A stretch of DNA of 64,000 nucleotides from Janibacter sp. HTCC2649 (GCF_000152705.1 NZ_CH672413.1:3441046-3505045); one strand, 5' to 3'; shown: positions 24,671-35,040, numbered from the stretch's first letter. Numbers and translations: made by a program. The notes: generated by a model not told the origin, from the sequence alone.

Positions 24671-24748
24671 CAGACATAGGAGCTTCAACGCGAGCGGACG
24701 GCATACGCCGCTCGGAGCTCTGTCAGGCACCGTCGATAGGTTGGGTCG

Positions 24749-25615
24749 ATGCAGACACGCAACGTAGGAGACATCCGGGTCGGCGCCATCGGGCTGGGCC
24801 TGATGACGTTCGACCAGAGTGGGACCCAACCCCGACAGCAGCTGCTCGACACCGTCCGCGCCGCGCTCGACGCCGGGGTGACCCTGCTCGACACCGCCGA
24901 CGCCTACGGTCCCGGCGAGGAGAAGGGCGCCGGAGCGCAGGGCGAGAACGAGCGGCTCATCGCGTCGATCCTCGACGAGCTCGGGGTGCGCGACCAGGTG
25001 CTCCTCGCCACCAAGGGTGGTCACGTGCGCACCGACGGCGGCGACTGGGGTCTCGACAGCTCCGCCGAGCACCTGCGTCGGGCCGTCGATGACAGCCTGG
25101 GCAGGCTCGGCGTCGACCAGATCGCCCTGTGGCAGCACCACCGCCCCGACCCGGCCGTGCCCTACGACGAGGTCATCGGCACGGTCAAGGAGATCGCCGA
25201 CAGCGGCAAGGTCGCCAAGGTCGGACTCTCCAACGCCAACCCCGACCAGATCCGTGCTGCCCACGCGGTTCTCGGCGACTCGCTCGTGAGCGTCCAGAAC
25301 CAGTTCAGCCCGGCCTTCCGCAGCAGTCGTCCGGAGATCGACGTCTGTGAGGAGCTGGGGCTGGCCTTCCTCCCGTGGAGCCCGCTCGGCGGCCTCGGCG
25401 GTGCCAAGGACCTCGCCGAGACCTTCCCAGTCTTCGCCGAGGTCGCCACGGCGCGAGGCGTCAGCGCCCAGCAGGTCGCCCTCGCGTGGGAGCTGGCCCA
25501 GTCCCCGGTCGTCATCCCGATCCCCGGCGCCAAGCGTCCGCAGTCGATCACCGACTCGGCGGCCGCCGCTGACCTCGAGCTGAGCGCCGACGAGCTGGCC
25601 CGCCTCGACGGCTGA
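24749..25615 (+). CDS. Aldo/keto reductase
   Basis: NADP(H)-dependent (beta/alpha)8-barrel oxidoreductase of 288 residues. Catalytic tetrad residues are visible: Asp and Tyr in LLDTADAYGPGE, Lys in LLATKGGHVR, and His in QHHRPDP. GLSNANPDQI and IPGAKRPQSITDSAAA form the cofactor pocket. Resembles AKR families acting on sugar or general aldehydes; substrate unknown. ATG at 24749, 59 bp beyond the IS110 right end. Confidence 0.88.
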   Translation: MQTRNVGDIRVGAIGLGLMTFDQSGTQPRQQLLDTVRAALDAGVTLLDTADAYGPGEEKGAGAQGENERLIASILDELGVRDQVLLATKGGHVRTDGGDWGLDSSAEHLRRAVDDSLGRLGVDQIALWQHHRPDPAVPYDEVIGTVKEIADSGKVAKVGLSNANPDQIRAAHAVLGDSLVSVQNQFSPAFRSSRPEIDVCEELGLAFLPWSPLGGLGGAKDLAETFPVFAEVATARGVSAQQVALAWELAQSPVVIPIPGAKRPQSITDSAAAADLELSADELARLDG

Positions 25616-25677
25616 GCCAGCCCCTACGCGCGGGCGGACGGCATACGCGTCAGTAACGTGCATATCTCACACGTGAG

Positions 25678-25692
25678 TTAGGTCTGCCTGAG
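25678..25692. promoter_or_regulatory. Weak IdeR/DtxR-like box upstream of sdhCAB
   Basis: TTAGGTCTGCCTGAG matches the inner IdeR/DtxR half-palindrome TTAGGTTAGCCTAA at about 11 of 14 positions and keeps the TTAGG-n4-CCTGA dyad. It lies 37 bp before the sdhC start. Iron regulators control sdh operons in corynebacteria, so it is plausible but unproven. Confidence 0.35.
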
Positions 25693-25728
25693 CGTGTCCG
25701 TCCGCCCGGCGCGAGGTACGTTTCGTCC

Positions 25729-26436
25729 ATGCCCACGACGACTCTCACTCCGCGCGGGACCACTGCGCGGGGCACGACGATCGCGCTCAAGCTGCTCATG
25801 GCAGTGACCGGCCTGGTCTTCGTTGGATACCTGCTTCTGCACATGTACGGAAACCTCAAGGCCCTGACGGGAGAGGAGGGTTTCAACGAGTACGCAGAGC
25901 ACCTGCGGACGTTCCTCACGCCGATGCTTCCCTACGGCGGCCTGCTCTGGATCGTGCGTGTCGTCCTCCTGCTCTCGATCGTCGGCCACGTGTATGCCGC
26001 GTTCAAGCTCTGGAGTCGCGCTGGCGAAGCGCGCCGCACGAAGTACGCCGCCGTCAAGACGGCCGCGACCTCGAAGTGGATGCGCTGGGGCGGTGTCTTC
26101 CTGCTCGTCTTCATCGTGTGGCACCTCCTGCACTTCACGATCATCAAGATCTCGCCGAACAGCGAGAAGCAGGGCTCCAACATCACCCAGAACCCCTACG
26201 AGCTCGTGGTCGCGAGCTTCCAGGTGCCGTGGATGACGCTGATCTACGTTCTCGCGATGATCGCGCTCTTCATGCACCTCAAGCACGGCGTCTACAGCGC
26301 GCAGCAGACCCTCGGCTGGACCGGATCCCCCAAGGCGCACGCCCGCGCCAAGACGATCGGCCTCGCCGTCGCGGCCCTCATCGTCGTCGGGTTCCTCATC
26401 CCGCCGCTGTCCATCGCATTCGGCCTGATCGACTGA
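25729..26436 (+). CDS. sdhC: Succinate dehydrogenase cytochrome b558 subunit
   Basis: Membrane anchor of complex II, 235 residues with five hydrophobic helices, the single-subunit b558 type that binds two haems. Candidate haem-ligand His residues lie in [27 protein letters not shown] and [11 protein letters not shown]. It passes electrons from the Fe-S subunit to menaquinone. First gene of sdhCAB, 14 bp before sdhA. Likely starts at ATG 25729. Confidence 0.9.
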   Translation: MPTTTLTPRGTTARGTTIALKLLMAVTGLVFVGYLLLHMYGNLKALTGEEGFNEYAEHLRTFLTPMLPYGGLLWIVRVVLLLSIVGHVYAAFKLWSRAGEARRTKYAAVKTAATSKWMRWGGVFLLVFIVWHLLHFTIIKISPNSEKQGSNITQNPYELVVASFQVPWMTLIYVLAMIALFMHLKHGVYSAQQTLGWTGSPKAHARAKTIGLAVAALIVVGFLIPPLSIAFGLID

Positions 26437-26450
26437 AGGTGTCGCAGAAC

Positions 26451-28477
<2,027 letters not shown>

Positions 28478-28478
<1 letters not shown>

Positions 28479-29221
28479 TGGACCTCACTCTCAAGATCTG
28501 GCGTCAGACCGGCCCGAACGACCAGGGCGGCCTCGTCACCTACCAGGTGTCGGACATCAGCCCCGACATGTCGTTCCTCGAGATGCTCGACGTCCTCAAC
28601 GAGACGCTCAACGCCAAGGGCGACGAGCCGATCGCGTTCGACAGCGACTGTCGTGAGGGCATCTGCGGCATGTGTGGCCTGATGATCTCCGGCCACGCGC
28701 ACGGCCCCGAGAAGACCACGACCTGCCAGCTGCACATGCGCTCGTTCAAGGACGGCGAGACCATCACCGTCGAGCCGTGGCGAGCCGAGGCGTTCCCGAT
28801 CATCCGCGACCTCGTCGTCGACCGTGGCGCGTTCGACCGCATCATCCAGTCCGGTGGCTACATCTCCGCCAACACGGGTTCGGCCCCCGACGCCCACGCC
28901 GCGCCCGTCCCCAAGGACAAGGCCGACCGTGCGTTCATGGCAGCTGAGTGCATCGGCTGTGGCGCGTGCGTCGCGGCCTGCCCCAACGCCAGCGGCATGC
29001 TCTTCATGGGCGCCAAGATCACCCACCTCGGTGAGCTTCCCCAGGGCCAGCCCGAGCGCGACGCCCGCGTCGTCTCCATGGTCAACCAACACGACCACGA
29101 GGGCTTCGGCGGCTGCACCAACATCGGTGCATGCTCGAGCGCCTGCCCCAAGGGCATCCCGCAGGACGTCATCAGCCAGCTCAACAAGGACCTGCGCACG
29201 GCCCTCAAGAACGGCCACTGA
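28478..29221 (+). CDS. sdhB: Succinate dehydrogenase iron-sulfur subunit
   Basis: 247 residues carrying three Fe-S clusters that relay electrons from FAD to cytochrome b. The [2Fe-2S] ligands are in [11 protein letters not shown] and TTCQLHM; the [4Fe-4S] and [3Fe-4S] ligands in [15 protein letters not shown] and [15 protein letters not shown]. Coupled to sdhA by TAATG. Followed ten bases later by a family C palindrome that may terminate the operon. Confidence 0.95.
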
Positions 29222-29231
29222 CCCACCTGCC

Positions 29232-29305
29232 CGACCAGTCGGGGGTTCTGTGACCAGTCGGGGGCTCCGCAGGGCCCGACTCGTCACGCAACCCCCGACT
29301 GGTGG
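29232..29305. repeat. Palindromic repeat, family C copy 1
   Basis: Left arm 29234-29264 (ACCAGTCGGGGGTT...) pairs with mismatches to right arm 29274-29303 (...AACCCCCGACTGGT); a direct repeat of ACCAGTCGGGGG lies in the left arm. A second copy at 30310-30379 closes the other side of the broken gene between them. Confidence 0.75.
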
Positions 29306-29366
29306 CTACAGCTGCGGCCCTTGGGGATAACCGCGGGGCGAGATCGCGGGATCCTGCCATCCTCGG

Positions 29367-30329
29367 GTGATGCTTGGACCGCCTCGCCATCCACCCTTCG
29401 ACCCGAGCCAATTGCGCCGGACCGCCGATCTGCGGCACGTCGGGACCGAGCCGAGCCGCGGAGGGTGGCAACAGATCCGGACGGGCGTGTGGCTGCCGGA
29501 GTCGAACTTCGCGACCCTTTCCCCAGTCGACCGGCACGCCGCCTTCGTGCACGCCACGGCGCTCAGCCATCGCAATGGCGAGTCGCTGCAGCTCGCCTGC
29601 GAGTCAGCGGCCGCGGTCCTGGGCGTTCCTCGGATCAGCCGCTGGCCCACCACCGTGCGGCATCTGGTGACCCGCCGAGGGGTCAGCGGCTCTTCGGTGC
29701 TGCGCCCCCTTCTCGGTGGGGAGGCGGAGTGTGTGCTCGTGCAGGGGATACTCGTGACGCCACCAGCTCGCACGGTGATCGACCTTGCTCGATACGGCAG
29801 CTTGGACGATGCCGTGACTGCCGCTGACTACTGCCTGAGGCAGAGCCTGTGCACTCGCGCGGATCTCGCGGAGGAGCTTGCCCGCGTGCCCGCTCGAGCT
29901 TCTGGGCGGGCACTCGCGCAGACGGTGGTCGGGCTCGCCGACGGACTGAGCATGTCGCCGGGGGAGAGCCTTTCGCGGGTGCAGATGTTCCGCCTGCGGA
30001 TCCCGAAGCCGAGGTTGCAGGTGTCGTTCACCGACGACGAAGGGCTCATCTGAGACGTCGACTTCTGGTGGGAGCAGGCGGTGGGGGAGTTCGACGGCCG
30101 GACCAAGTACCGCGTGCCACCCGGCGCCGACCACGAGGAGGCAGGGCGGGTGCTGTGGGCGGAGAAGAAGCGCGAAGACCGGCTCCGGCGCAAGACGCAG
30201 GTGGCGCGCTGGGTGTGGGCCAATCTCCTGTATCCCCAGCAGCTGCTCGCGATCCTCGCCGAGAAGGGCGTTCGGCCCGAGCGGCGCTCGACGTGGCTGG
30301 ACCACGGGGACGAGTCGGGGGTTGCGTGA
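29367..30329 (+). pseudogene. AbiEi/DUF559-like protein gene with an in-frame stop
   Basis: The frame from 29367 (MMLGPPRHPPFD; a later ATG is possible) runs to a TGA at 30051-30053 and continues in the same frame to 30329. Homologous actinobacterial proteins of about 300 residues combine an AbiEi-like N-terminal region (GVWLPESNFATLSPVDRHAAF, TPPARTVIDLARYGS) with a C-terminal endonuclease-like VDFWWEQAVGEFDGRTKY. Here the TGA splits LI from DVDFWW, so a single base change is the simplest cause. The downstream piece opens again at ATG 30081. The last codons lie in the family C repeat. Function of the family is unproven. Confidence 0.7.
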
Positions 30330-30379
30330 CGACTCGGGGCCTCCCGCACCCCCGACTCGTCACAGAAGCCCCGACCGGT
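30310..30379. repeat. Palindromic repeat, family C copy 2
   Basis: Arms ACGAGTCGGGGGTTGCGTGA (from 30310) and CCCCCGACTCGTCAC (from 30349) pair, with the same base pattern as copy 1. It overlaps the end of the AbiEi-like pseudogene and lies just before the stop of the convergent CPBP gene. Confidence 0.75.
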
Positions 30380-30393
30380 GGACCGCGACGAGC

Positions 30394-31137
30394 TCAGAGC
30401 CAGCTGAGGTGGTCCTTGAGGAGGGCGTAACCCACGAACGCGACGACATCGAGGATCGTGTGGGCGACCACGAGCGGGCCGACACGCTTGGTCCTGGTGT
30501 AGATCCAGCCGAACAGCAGCCCCATGATCGCGTTGCCGACGAAGCCACCGAAGCCCTGATAAAGATGATACGAACCGCGAATCAGCGCTGAGGACACCAT
30601 GATTCGTCCCGTCGACCAGCCAGCCTGCGACCACCGGGTGAACAGGTAGCCGATCATCACCACCTCTTCGAGGATGGCGTTCTGTGCGGCGGCGAGCACC
30701 AGCACGGGCACTGCCCACCACACGTCGGTGAGGTTCGCCGCAGCGATGGTGGTGTTGAGATCGAGAGCCCGCGCCACGGCATACAGGCCGAGTCCGGGAA
30801 TCCCGACGAGAGCCGCGAGACCGAGTCCGCGCACGACGTCGCGGGCGGGCTGGGTCAGGTCCCAGCCGATGGTGAAGCGGGCGCGCACGTCATCGCGCGA
30901 CAGCAGGTGCAGGGCCAGCGCAACCGGCACGAGGGCCAGGGCGATCCCGACGAGCTGATACGCCAGGTCGAGCCAGGGTCGGTCGGGCGTGACCGAGGAG
31001 TTCATCGCGGTCGTCTGCTGGCTCAGGGCCACCTGGGCGGTGAGCTTGCGAATGAGCGACAGCGCGCTCCAGATGGCCGAGGCCCCGAGTGAGACACCGA
31101 GCACCAACCACGTCTCGACGAGGTGTTGGCGGCGCAT
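30394..31137 (-). CDS. CPBP-family intramembrane glutamic endopeptidase-like protein
   Basis: Polytopic membrane protein of 247 residues with about seven hydrophobic helices. The CPBP (Abi/Rce1) motifs are recognisable: AILEEVVMIGYL holds the Glu pair, SYHLYQG the first His and VAHTILD the second. The Arg usual after EExxx is replaced here (EEVVMI), a variant also common in actinobacterial members. Could cleave membrane-embedded peptides or act as a bacteriocin-immunity-like protein. Starts at ATG 31137. Confidence 0.8.
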   Translation of the reverse strand: MRRQHLVETWLVLGVSLGASAIWSALSLIRKLTAQVALSQQTTAMNSSVTPDRPWLDLAYQLVGIALALVPVALALHLLSRDDVRARFTIGWDLTQPARDVVRGLGLAALVGIPGLGLYAVARALDLNTTIAAANLTDVWWAVPVLVLAAAQNAILEEVVMIGYLFTRWSQAGWSTGRIMVSSALIRGSYHLYQGFGGFVGNAIMGLLFGWIYTRTKRVGPLVVAHTILDVVAFVGYALLKDHLSWL

Positions 31138-31178
31138 GACGTCAGCCTATGGCGCGCCTCTCGGGATGTGCTGTGAGG

Positions 31179-31367
31179 TCAGTGCGCGGCAGCGGTGTGG
31201 AAGTAGAACGCCGGGATGCTGAGCTGACGGCTGCGACGGACGGTGCGTGACTCGAGGAGTGCGGGGACTCCGGCGAACGCGGTGAGACCGACGACGAGGA
31301 CGCCGGCGACGGCGACGAGGACGGTGAGGTAGGTGGTGATGATCGAGAGATCGGTGAGCTGGCCCAT
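31179..31367 (-). CDS. Small single-helix membrane protein, 62 residues
   Basis: A strong AAGGAGG Shine-Dalgarno at 31374-31380 precedes ATG 31367. The peptide has one long hydrophobic segment (TYLTVLVAVAGVLVVGLTAF) then LLESRTVRRSRQLSIPAFYFHTAAAH. It shares a promoter region with the divergent TetR gene and two matching operators (31385-31418), so it is probably the regulator's main target. No homologous family recognised. It may be an envelope stress or detoxification peptide, but that is a guess. Confidence 0.75.
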   Translation of the reverse strand: MGQLTDLSIITTYLTVLVAVAGVLVVGLTAFAGVPALLESRTVRRSRQLSIPAFYFHTAAAH

Positions 31368-31384
31368 GGTGGGCCTCCTTTCGT

Positions 31385-31418
31385 TTCTACGTCTGTAGAA
31401 GACTCTACATCTGTAGAA
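31385..31418. promoter_or_regulatory. Two tandem palindromic operators for the TetR regulator
   Basis: TTCTACGTCTGTAGAA (31385-31400) is a 6-4-6 palindrome; CTCTACATCTGTAGAA (31403-31418) is a near copy 18 bp on. They lie between the divergent small membrane protein and the TetR gene, the classic place for an autoregulatory site. Confidence 0.8.
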
Positions 31419-31491
31419 AATCACGATGCAAGTCGGGGTCGCCCTCGAGGTCCACCCGGTGCGCCGAGCCCGCGACCGGCACAATGACGGG

Positions 31492-32085
31492 ATGACCTCA
31501 CGTGAGACCCCTGCCGCAACGGGGCGGCGGGCCGAGCTGCTCGAGGCCGCTGTCGAGGTCGTGGCCGACCTGGGGCTGCGGGGGCTCACCCACCGCTCGG
31601 TCGACGCCCGCGCCGGCCTGCCCGAGGGCACATGCTCGGCCTACTTCCGTTCTCGCGAGGCGCTGCTCATCGGTCTGGCGGAGCACGTCGCCGCGAGCAT
31701 GTCGCGTGATGTCGACGAGATGGCGACGCTCGCGTCCACCCATGCCGACGACACCGACGCCCTGGCCACCGAGGCCACCGACCTGCTCCTGCGTTGGCTG
31801 GACCGACCCCAGGTCGTCCGCACGCAGGGCGAGCTCTCGCTCGAAGCCGTGCGGCGCCCCGAGCTCATGAAGGTCTTCCAGAACTGGCGCGCCGGGCTCG
31901 ACACGCTCGTCGCCGGCATCTCCGAGGCTGGCGGAAGCCCCGATTCAGGGATCCGAGCATCCGTCGCCGTCGCTGCCCTCGAGGGAGTGCTCGGCTCGGC
32001 GACCCGGATGTCGGAGGACAAGCGGGAGGACTTCGTCAGGGCCGCCGTGCCCATGCTCGTGCGCGGGCTGCACGCCGACCGCTGA
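31492..32085 (+). CDS. TetR-family transcriptional regulator
   Basis: 197 residues. The N-terminal helix-turn-helix reads LLEAAVEVVADLGLRGLTHRSVDARAG followed by CSAYFRSREALLIGLAEHV, a TetR DNA-binding domain; a helical ligand and dimer domain follows. It is divergent from the 62-residue membrane protein and the two palindromes between them are its likely operators. ATG 31492 is chosen because the HTH then begins at about residue 12. Ligand unknown. Confidence 0.88.
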   Translation: MTSRETPAATGRRAELLEAAVEVVADLGLRGLTHRSVDARAGLPEGTCSAYFRSREALLIGLAEHVAASMSRDVDEMATLASTHADDTDALATEATDLLLRWLDRPQVVRTQGELSLEAVRRPELMKVFQNWRAGLDTLVAGISEAGGSPDSGIRASVAVAALEGVLGSATRMSEDKREDFVRAAVPMLVRGLHADR

Positions 32086-32119
32086 CCTCATCTTGCGGGG
32101 CGCGTGCCCGTTCGCGATG

Positions 32120-32737
32120 TCACGGACGCGGGTATGCCGCGTCGGGCCCGCCGCGCTCGAGTCGCCTTTTCTTCCACTTGCGGACCTTGAGCCACATCCA
32201 CACGAGGAACCAGGCCAGCGCGATCAGGGCAAAGATCACGAGGATGGGGATGAAGATCGCGACGAGCGACAGGCCCAGTGATGCCCCGTCCTCCGCCGTT
32301 GAGACCAGCGGTGCACCGACGCCCAGGGTCCCCACGTTGATCGCGGGCCGCGCGGCCATCTTGCCCGAATGGACGAGTCCGGACACGACGATGCCGAGGA
32401 CGACGCCGATCCACGGGTTGTCGCCCATCCACGTCGACTTGTCGAGCGACTCAGCGGCGTTCGTCGCCGCGAAGATCAGCCCGCCCATGCTCGGCCGGAT
32501 GAACGTCTGGATCGCGTCGTTGACGGTGTCCACCGCAGGGATCTTGTCGAGGACGAGCTCGGTGAGGAGCAGGAGCGCGCCGACGCCAATGGCCCACGGC
32601 GACTCGATCCACTGGAAGCTCGAGGGCAGCGTGATGACGTCGGTGAAGCGGGCGATGAGCGCGACGATCATGAACGGGATGTAGGCGTTGAGGCCAGCCG
32701 CAGCGGACAGCCCCATGCCGGTGAGTGCGGCGATCAC
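32120..32737 (-). CDS. DUF4126 domain-containing membrane protein
   Basis: 205 residues with four or five hydrophobic helices: AALTGMGLSAAAGLNAYIPF, GVGALLLLTELVLDKIP, ATNAAES and a C-terminal LVAIFIPILVIFALIALAWF followed by a basic KVRKWKKRRLERGG tail. The GTG start at 32737 is set by AGGAGG seven bases upstream; the longer frame lacks an RBS. The family has no assigned function. It follows rtcB on the same strand, separated by a strong hairpin. Confidence 0.8.
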   Translation of the reverse strand: MIAALTGMGLSAAAGLNAYIPFMIVALIARFTDVITLPSSFQWIESPWAIGVGALLLLTELVLDKIPAVDTVNDAIQTFIRPSMGGLIFAATNAAESLDKSTWMGDNPWIGVVLGIVVSGLVHSGKMAARPAINVGTLGVGAPLVSTAEDGASLGLSLVAIFIPILVIFALIALAWFLVWMWLKVRKWKKRRLERGGPDAAYPRP

Positions 32738-32828
32738 GTGTCGACCTCCTGAGTTCGTGCCGGGCGTCGGCACCGTCAGGACATGTCTACTCGATTCGCG
32801 CGCGCCACTCGGGTTTCACGCGCACCCG

Positions 32829-32876
32829 ACGCGTATGCCGTGTGGTCCCGCAATCGGGACCACACGGCATACGCGT
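32829..32876. terminator. Perfect 21-bp stem built on two inverted GTATGCCG octamers
   Basis: Left arm 32829-32849 (core GCGTATGCCGTGTGG) is perfectly complementary to 32856-32876 with a six-base loop GCAATC. It sits 13 bp after the rtcB stop and likely ends its transcript. The octamers at 32833 and 32865 form the stem core. Confidence 0.88.
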
Positions 32877-32889
32877 GTGTTGCTGTCAG

Positions 32890-34059
32890 TCAGTCGCCCT
32901 TGACGTTGACGATCTGCCGCAGCGTGTGCCGGACCTTGACCAGGTCAGCGGCGTCTGCCATGACCTGGTCGATGTCCTTGTAGGCGCCCGGGATCTCGTC
33001 GATGAACGCGTCCGAGTCCTTGTACTCGATGCCCACCATCGCCTCCCGCAGTTCGTCCCGGGAGAACGTCTTGCGTGCCTTGCTCCGCGAGAACATCCGA
33101 CCGGCACCGTGGGGTGCCGAGTTGAGCGACATCGCGTTGCCGAGACCTTCGACGACGTAGGACCGCGTGCCCATCGAGCCGGGGATGAGGCCGAGCTGGC
33201 CGACCTTCGCCTCGATGGCGCCCTTCCGGGACACCCACAGCTCCTTGCCCCAGTGCTTCTCCTGCTGGGTGAAGTTGTGGTGGCAGTTGACCCGTTCCTG
33301 CTCCTCCACCGGTGTCCCGACGAAGTCGCCGAGCTGCCGCAGGACCCGATCCATCATTTCCTCCCGGTTGAGCAGGGCGTAGTGCTGGGCCCACCGGAGT
33401 TCCCGGATGTAGGCCCAGAACTCGTCCGTCCCCTCGACGAGGTAGGCGAGGTCCCTGTCCTGGAGGGTGATCCAGTACCGGTCCATGAGCTGCCGGGCGA
33501 TCGCGATGTGGTGCTGCGCGATCTTGTTGCCGACCCCCCGTGAACCGGAGTGGAGGAAGGCCCAGGCCCGGTCCTGCTCGTCGAGGCTGACTTCGACAAA
33601 GTGGTTGCCCGATCCCAGTGTGCCGAGCTGTTCCCGCCACCGCCCGGCCCGCTGATCCGGGCTGAAGCCGGCCTCGACGGCCATGCCCTCGAGCTCGGCA
33701 GTCCGCGGCTCTGCGGTCGCGACGATCTTCTTGTTCGCCGCGCCCGCCGACAGCGGGATGGACCGTTCGATCGCCTCCCGCAGGGGAGTGAGTGACCGGC
33801 CCGCCAGGTCCGCAGCGGTGAACTGCGTGAGGACGGCGATCATGCCGCAGCCGATGTCGACGCCGACCGCTGCCGGGATGATGGCCCGTTCGGTCGGGAT
33901 GACCGAGCCGACCGTCGCCCCGAGACCGAGGTGGGCATCAGGCATGAGCGCGAGGTGCGGGAACACGAAAGGCAGTTCGGAGGTGCGCTCCGCCTGCTCC
34001 TGGGTCGAGGGTTCGAGGATTGAGGCCCAGTTCATGAGCCGGGGGGTGATCTGCTTCAT
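32890..34059 (-). CDS. rtcB: RtcB-family RNA ligase
   Basis: GTP- and Mn2+-dependent ligase that joins 2',3'-cyclic phosphate to 5'-OH RNA ends. The 389-residue protein contains the family landmarks: PDAHLGLG near the start, GVDIGCGM, GSGNHFVE, HSGSRGVGN, VNCHHNF, SRKGAI and PHGAGR, whose His is guanylylated. ATG 34059 has AGGAGG-like sequence upstream. No RtcA, archease or RtcR gene is adjacent, so its substrate (tRNA repair, rRNA or mRNA) is unclear. This short form belongs to the RtcB subgroup common in actinobacteria. Confidence 0.92.
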   Translation of the reverse strand: MKQITPRLMNWASILEPSTQEQAERTSELPFVFPHLALMPDAHLGLGATVGSVIPTERAIIPAAVGVDIGCGMIAVLTQFTAADLAGRSLTPLREAIERSIPLSAGAANKKIVATAEPRTAELEGMAVEAGFSPDQRAGRWREQLGTLGSGNHFVEVSLDEQDRAWAFLHSGSRGVGNKIAQHHIAIARQLMDRYWITLQDRDLAYLVEGTDEFWAYIRELRWAQHYALLNREEMMDRVLRQLGDFVGTPVEEQERVNCHHNFTQQEKHWGKELWVSRKGAIEAKVGQLGLIPGSMGTRSYVVEGLGNAMSLNSAPHGAGRMFSRSKARKTFSRDELREAMVGIEYKDSDAFIDEIPGAYKDIDQVMADAADLVKVRHTLRQIVNVKGD

Positions 34060-34184
34060 CGCGCACCTCCTGGGGCGTCGTGTGGATGTGTGTCACCCGC
34101 AGTGCCGTTGTTGGCTGCGGGCCGTCGGGAAGCCTGACAGGTGCCCGACAGCTGGTGCGAACGATTAATGGCGCAGCGGTGTGA

Positions 34185-34994
34185 ATGATGCAGAGTTGGG
34201 GTGTGTCCACCCACCTCACTGTCACCAGCTCCGAGCAACTCACCCCACGTCTGCGACGGCTGTGGTTCCACAGCGACGACCTGTCGGCGTTCGAGGGCAA
34301 CGAGTCGACCGACCGTTACGTGAAGCTCGTCTTCCCCAAGCCGGGCGTCGACTACCCGCAGCCTCTCGACATGAAGGCCCTGCGCGGGACGATCCCTCCC
34401 GAGGACATGCCGGTCGTGCGGACCTACACGGCTCTCTTTCCCGATGTTGCGGCCGGAACGTTGGCCATCGACTTCGTGATCCACGGCGACGAGGGAATCG
34501 CTGGGCCGTGGGCCGCTGCTGCCCAACCGGGCGACACCTTGCTCGCCAACGGTCCGGGCGGTGGCTACCGGCCGGACCCGACCGCCGACTGGTTCCTGTT
34601 CGCCGGTGACGAGTCGGCCGCTCCGGCCATCACCGCGGCTCTTGCCGACCTGCCTGCCGACGCCATCGCCCGCGTCGTGGTGCTCGTCGACAACGCCGAG
34701 CACGAGTTGCCACTGCCCCTTCCGTCCGGCGCCGAAGTGACCTTCGTCCATCGCGAGACCGGGGGAGACCTCGTCGAAGCTGTCCGGGCACTCGAGTGGC
34801 CGGAGGGTCGCGTCGACGTCTTCATCCACGGCGAGGGCAATGCGGTCATGCACGGCATCCGCCCCTACCTCCTGCGCGAGCGAGCACTGACGCGCGAGCA
34901 GGTGTCGATCTCGGGCTACTGGCGGCTGGGCCGCACCGAGGAGGGCTTCCGCGACTGGAAGGCCGAGCTGGCCGCAGCAGAGAGCGCGACCTGA
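34185..34994 (+). CDS. Siderophore-interacting protein (ViuB/SIP family)
   Basis: Cytosolic FAD-dependent ferric-siderophore reductase of 269 residues. The FAD-binding region includes DRYVKLVFPKPG and VRTYTALF, then GPWAAAAQPGD; the NAD(P)-binding half has FLFAGDESAAPAITAAL and ends GYWRLGRTEEGFRDWKAE, typical of SIP proteins. It frees iron after siderophore uptake. The start is uncertain: ATG 34185, ATG 34188 or GTG 34203 (VSTHLTV) all lack a good RBS. It stands alone before metG. Confidence 0.88.
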   Translation: MMQSWGVSTHLTVTSSEQLTPRLRRLWFHSDDLSAFEGNESTDRYVKLVFPKPGVDYPQPLDMKALRGTIPPEDMPVVRTYTALFPDVAAGTLAIDFVIHGDEGIAGPWAAAAQPGDTLLANGPGGGYRPDPTADWFLFAGDESAAPAITAALADLPADAIARVVVLVDNAEHELPLPLPSGAEVTFVHRETGGDLVEAVRALEWPEGRVDVFIHGEGNAVMHGIRPYLLRERALTREQVSISGYWRLGRTEEGFRDWKAELAAAESAT

Positions 34995-35040
34995 GCGGAC
35001 GGCGGCAAACCGGGTTGCGTGCGCCGCCTAGGATTCACGG

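Larger units (their letters stand above)
23250..24690 (+). mobile_element. IS110-family insertion sequence, inactive
   Basis: A single transposase gene (frameshifted) with a roughly 200-nt non-coding left end and a short right end reading GACAGACATAGGAGCTTC just after the stop, the kind of end seen in actinobacterial IS110 elements. No terminal inverted repeats, as expected for the family. Boundaries are approximate. The octamer GTATGCCG is absent inside it but reappears at 24699, just outside. Confidence 0.7.
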
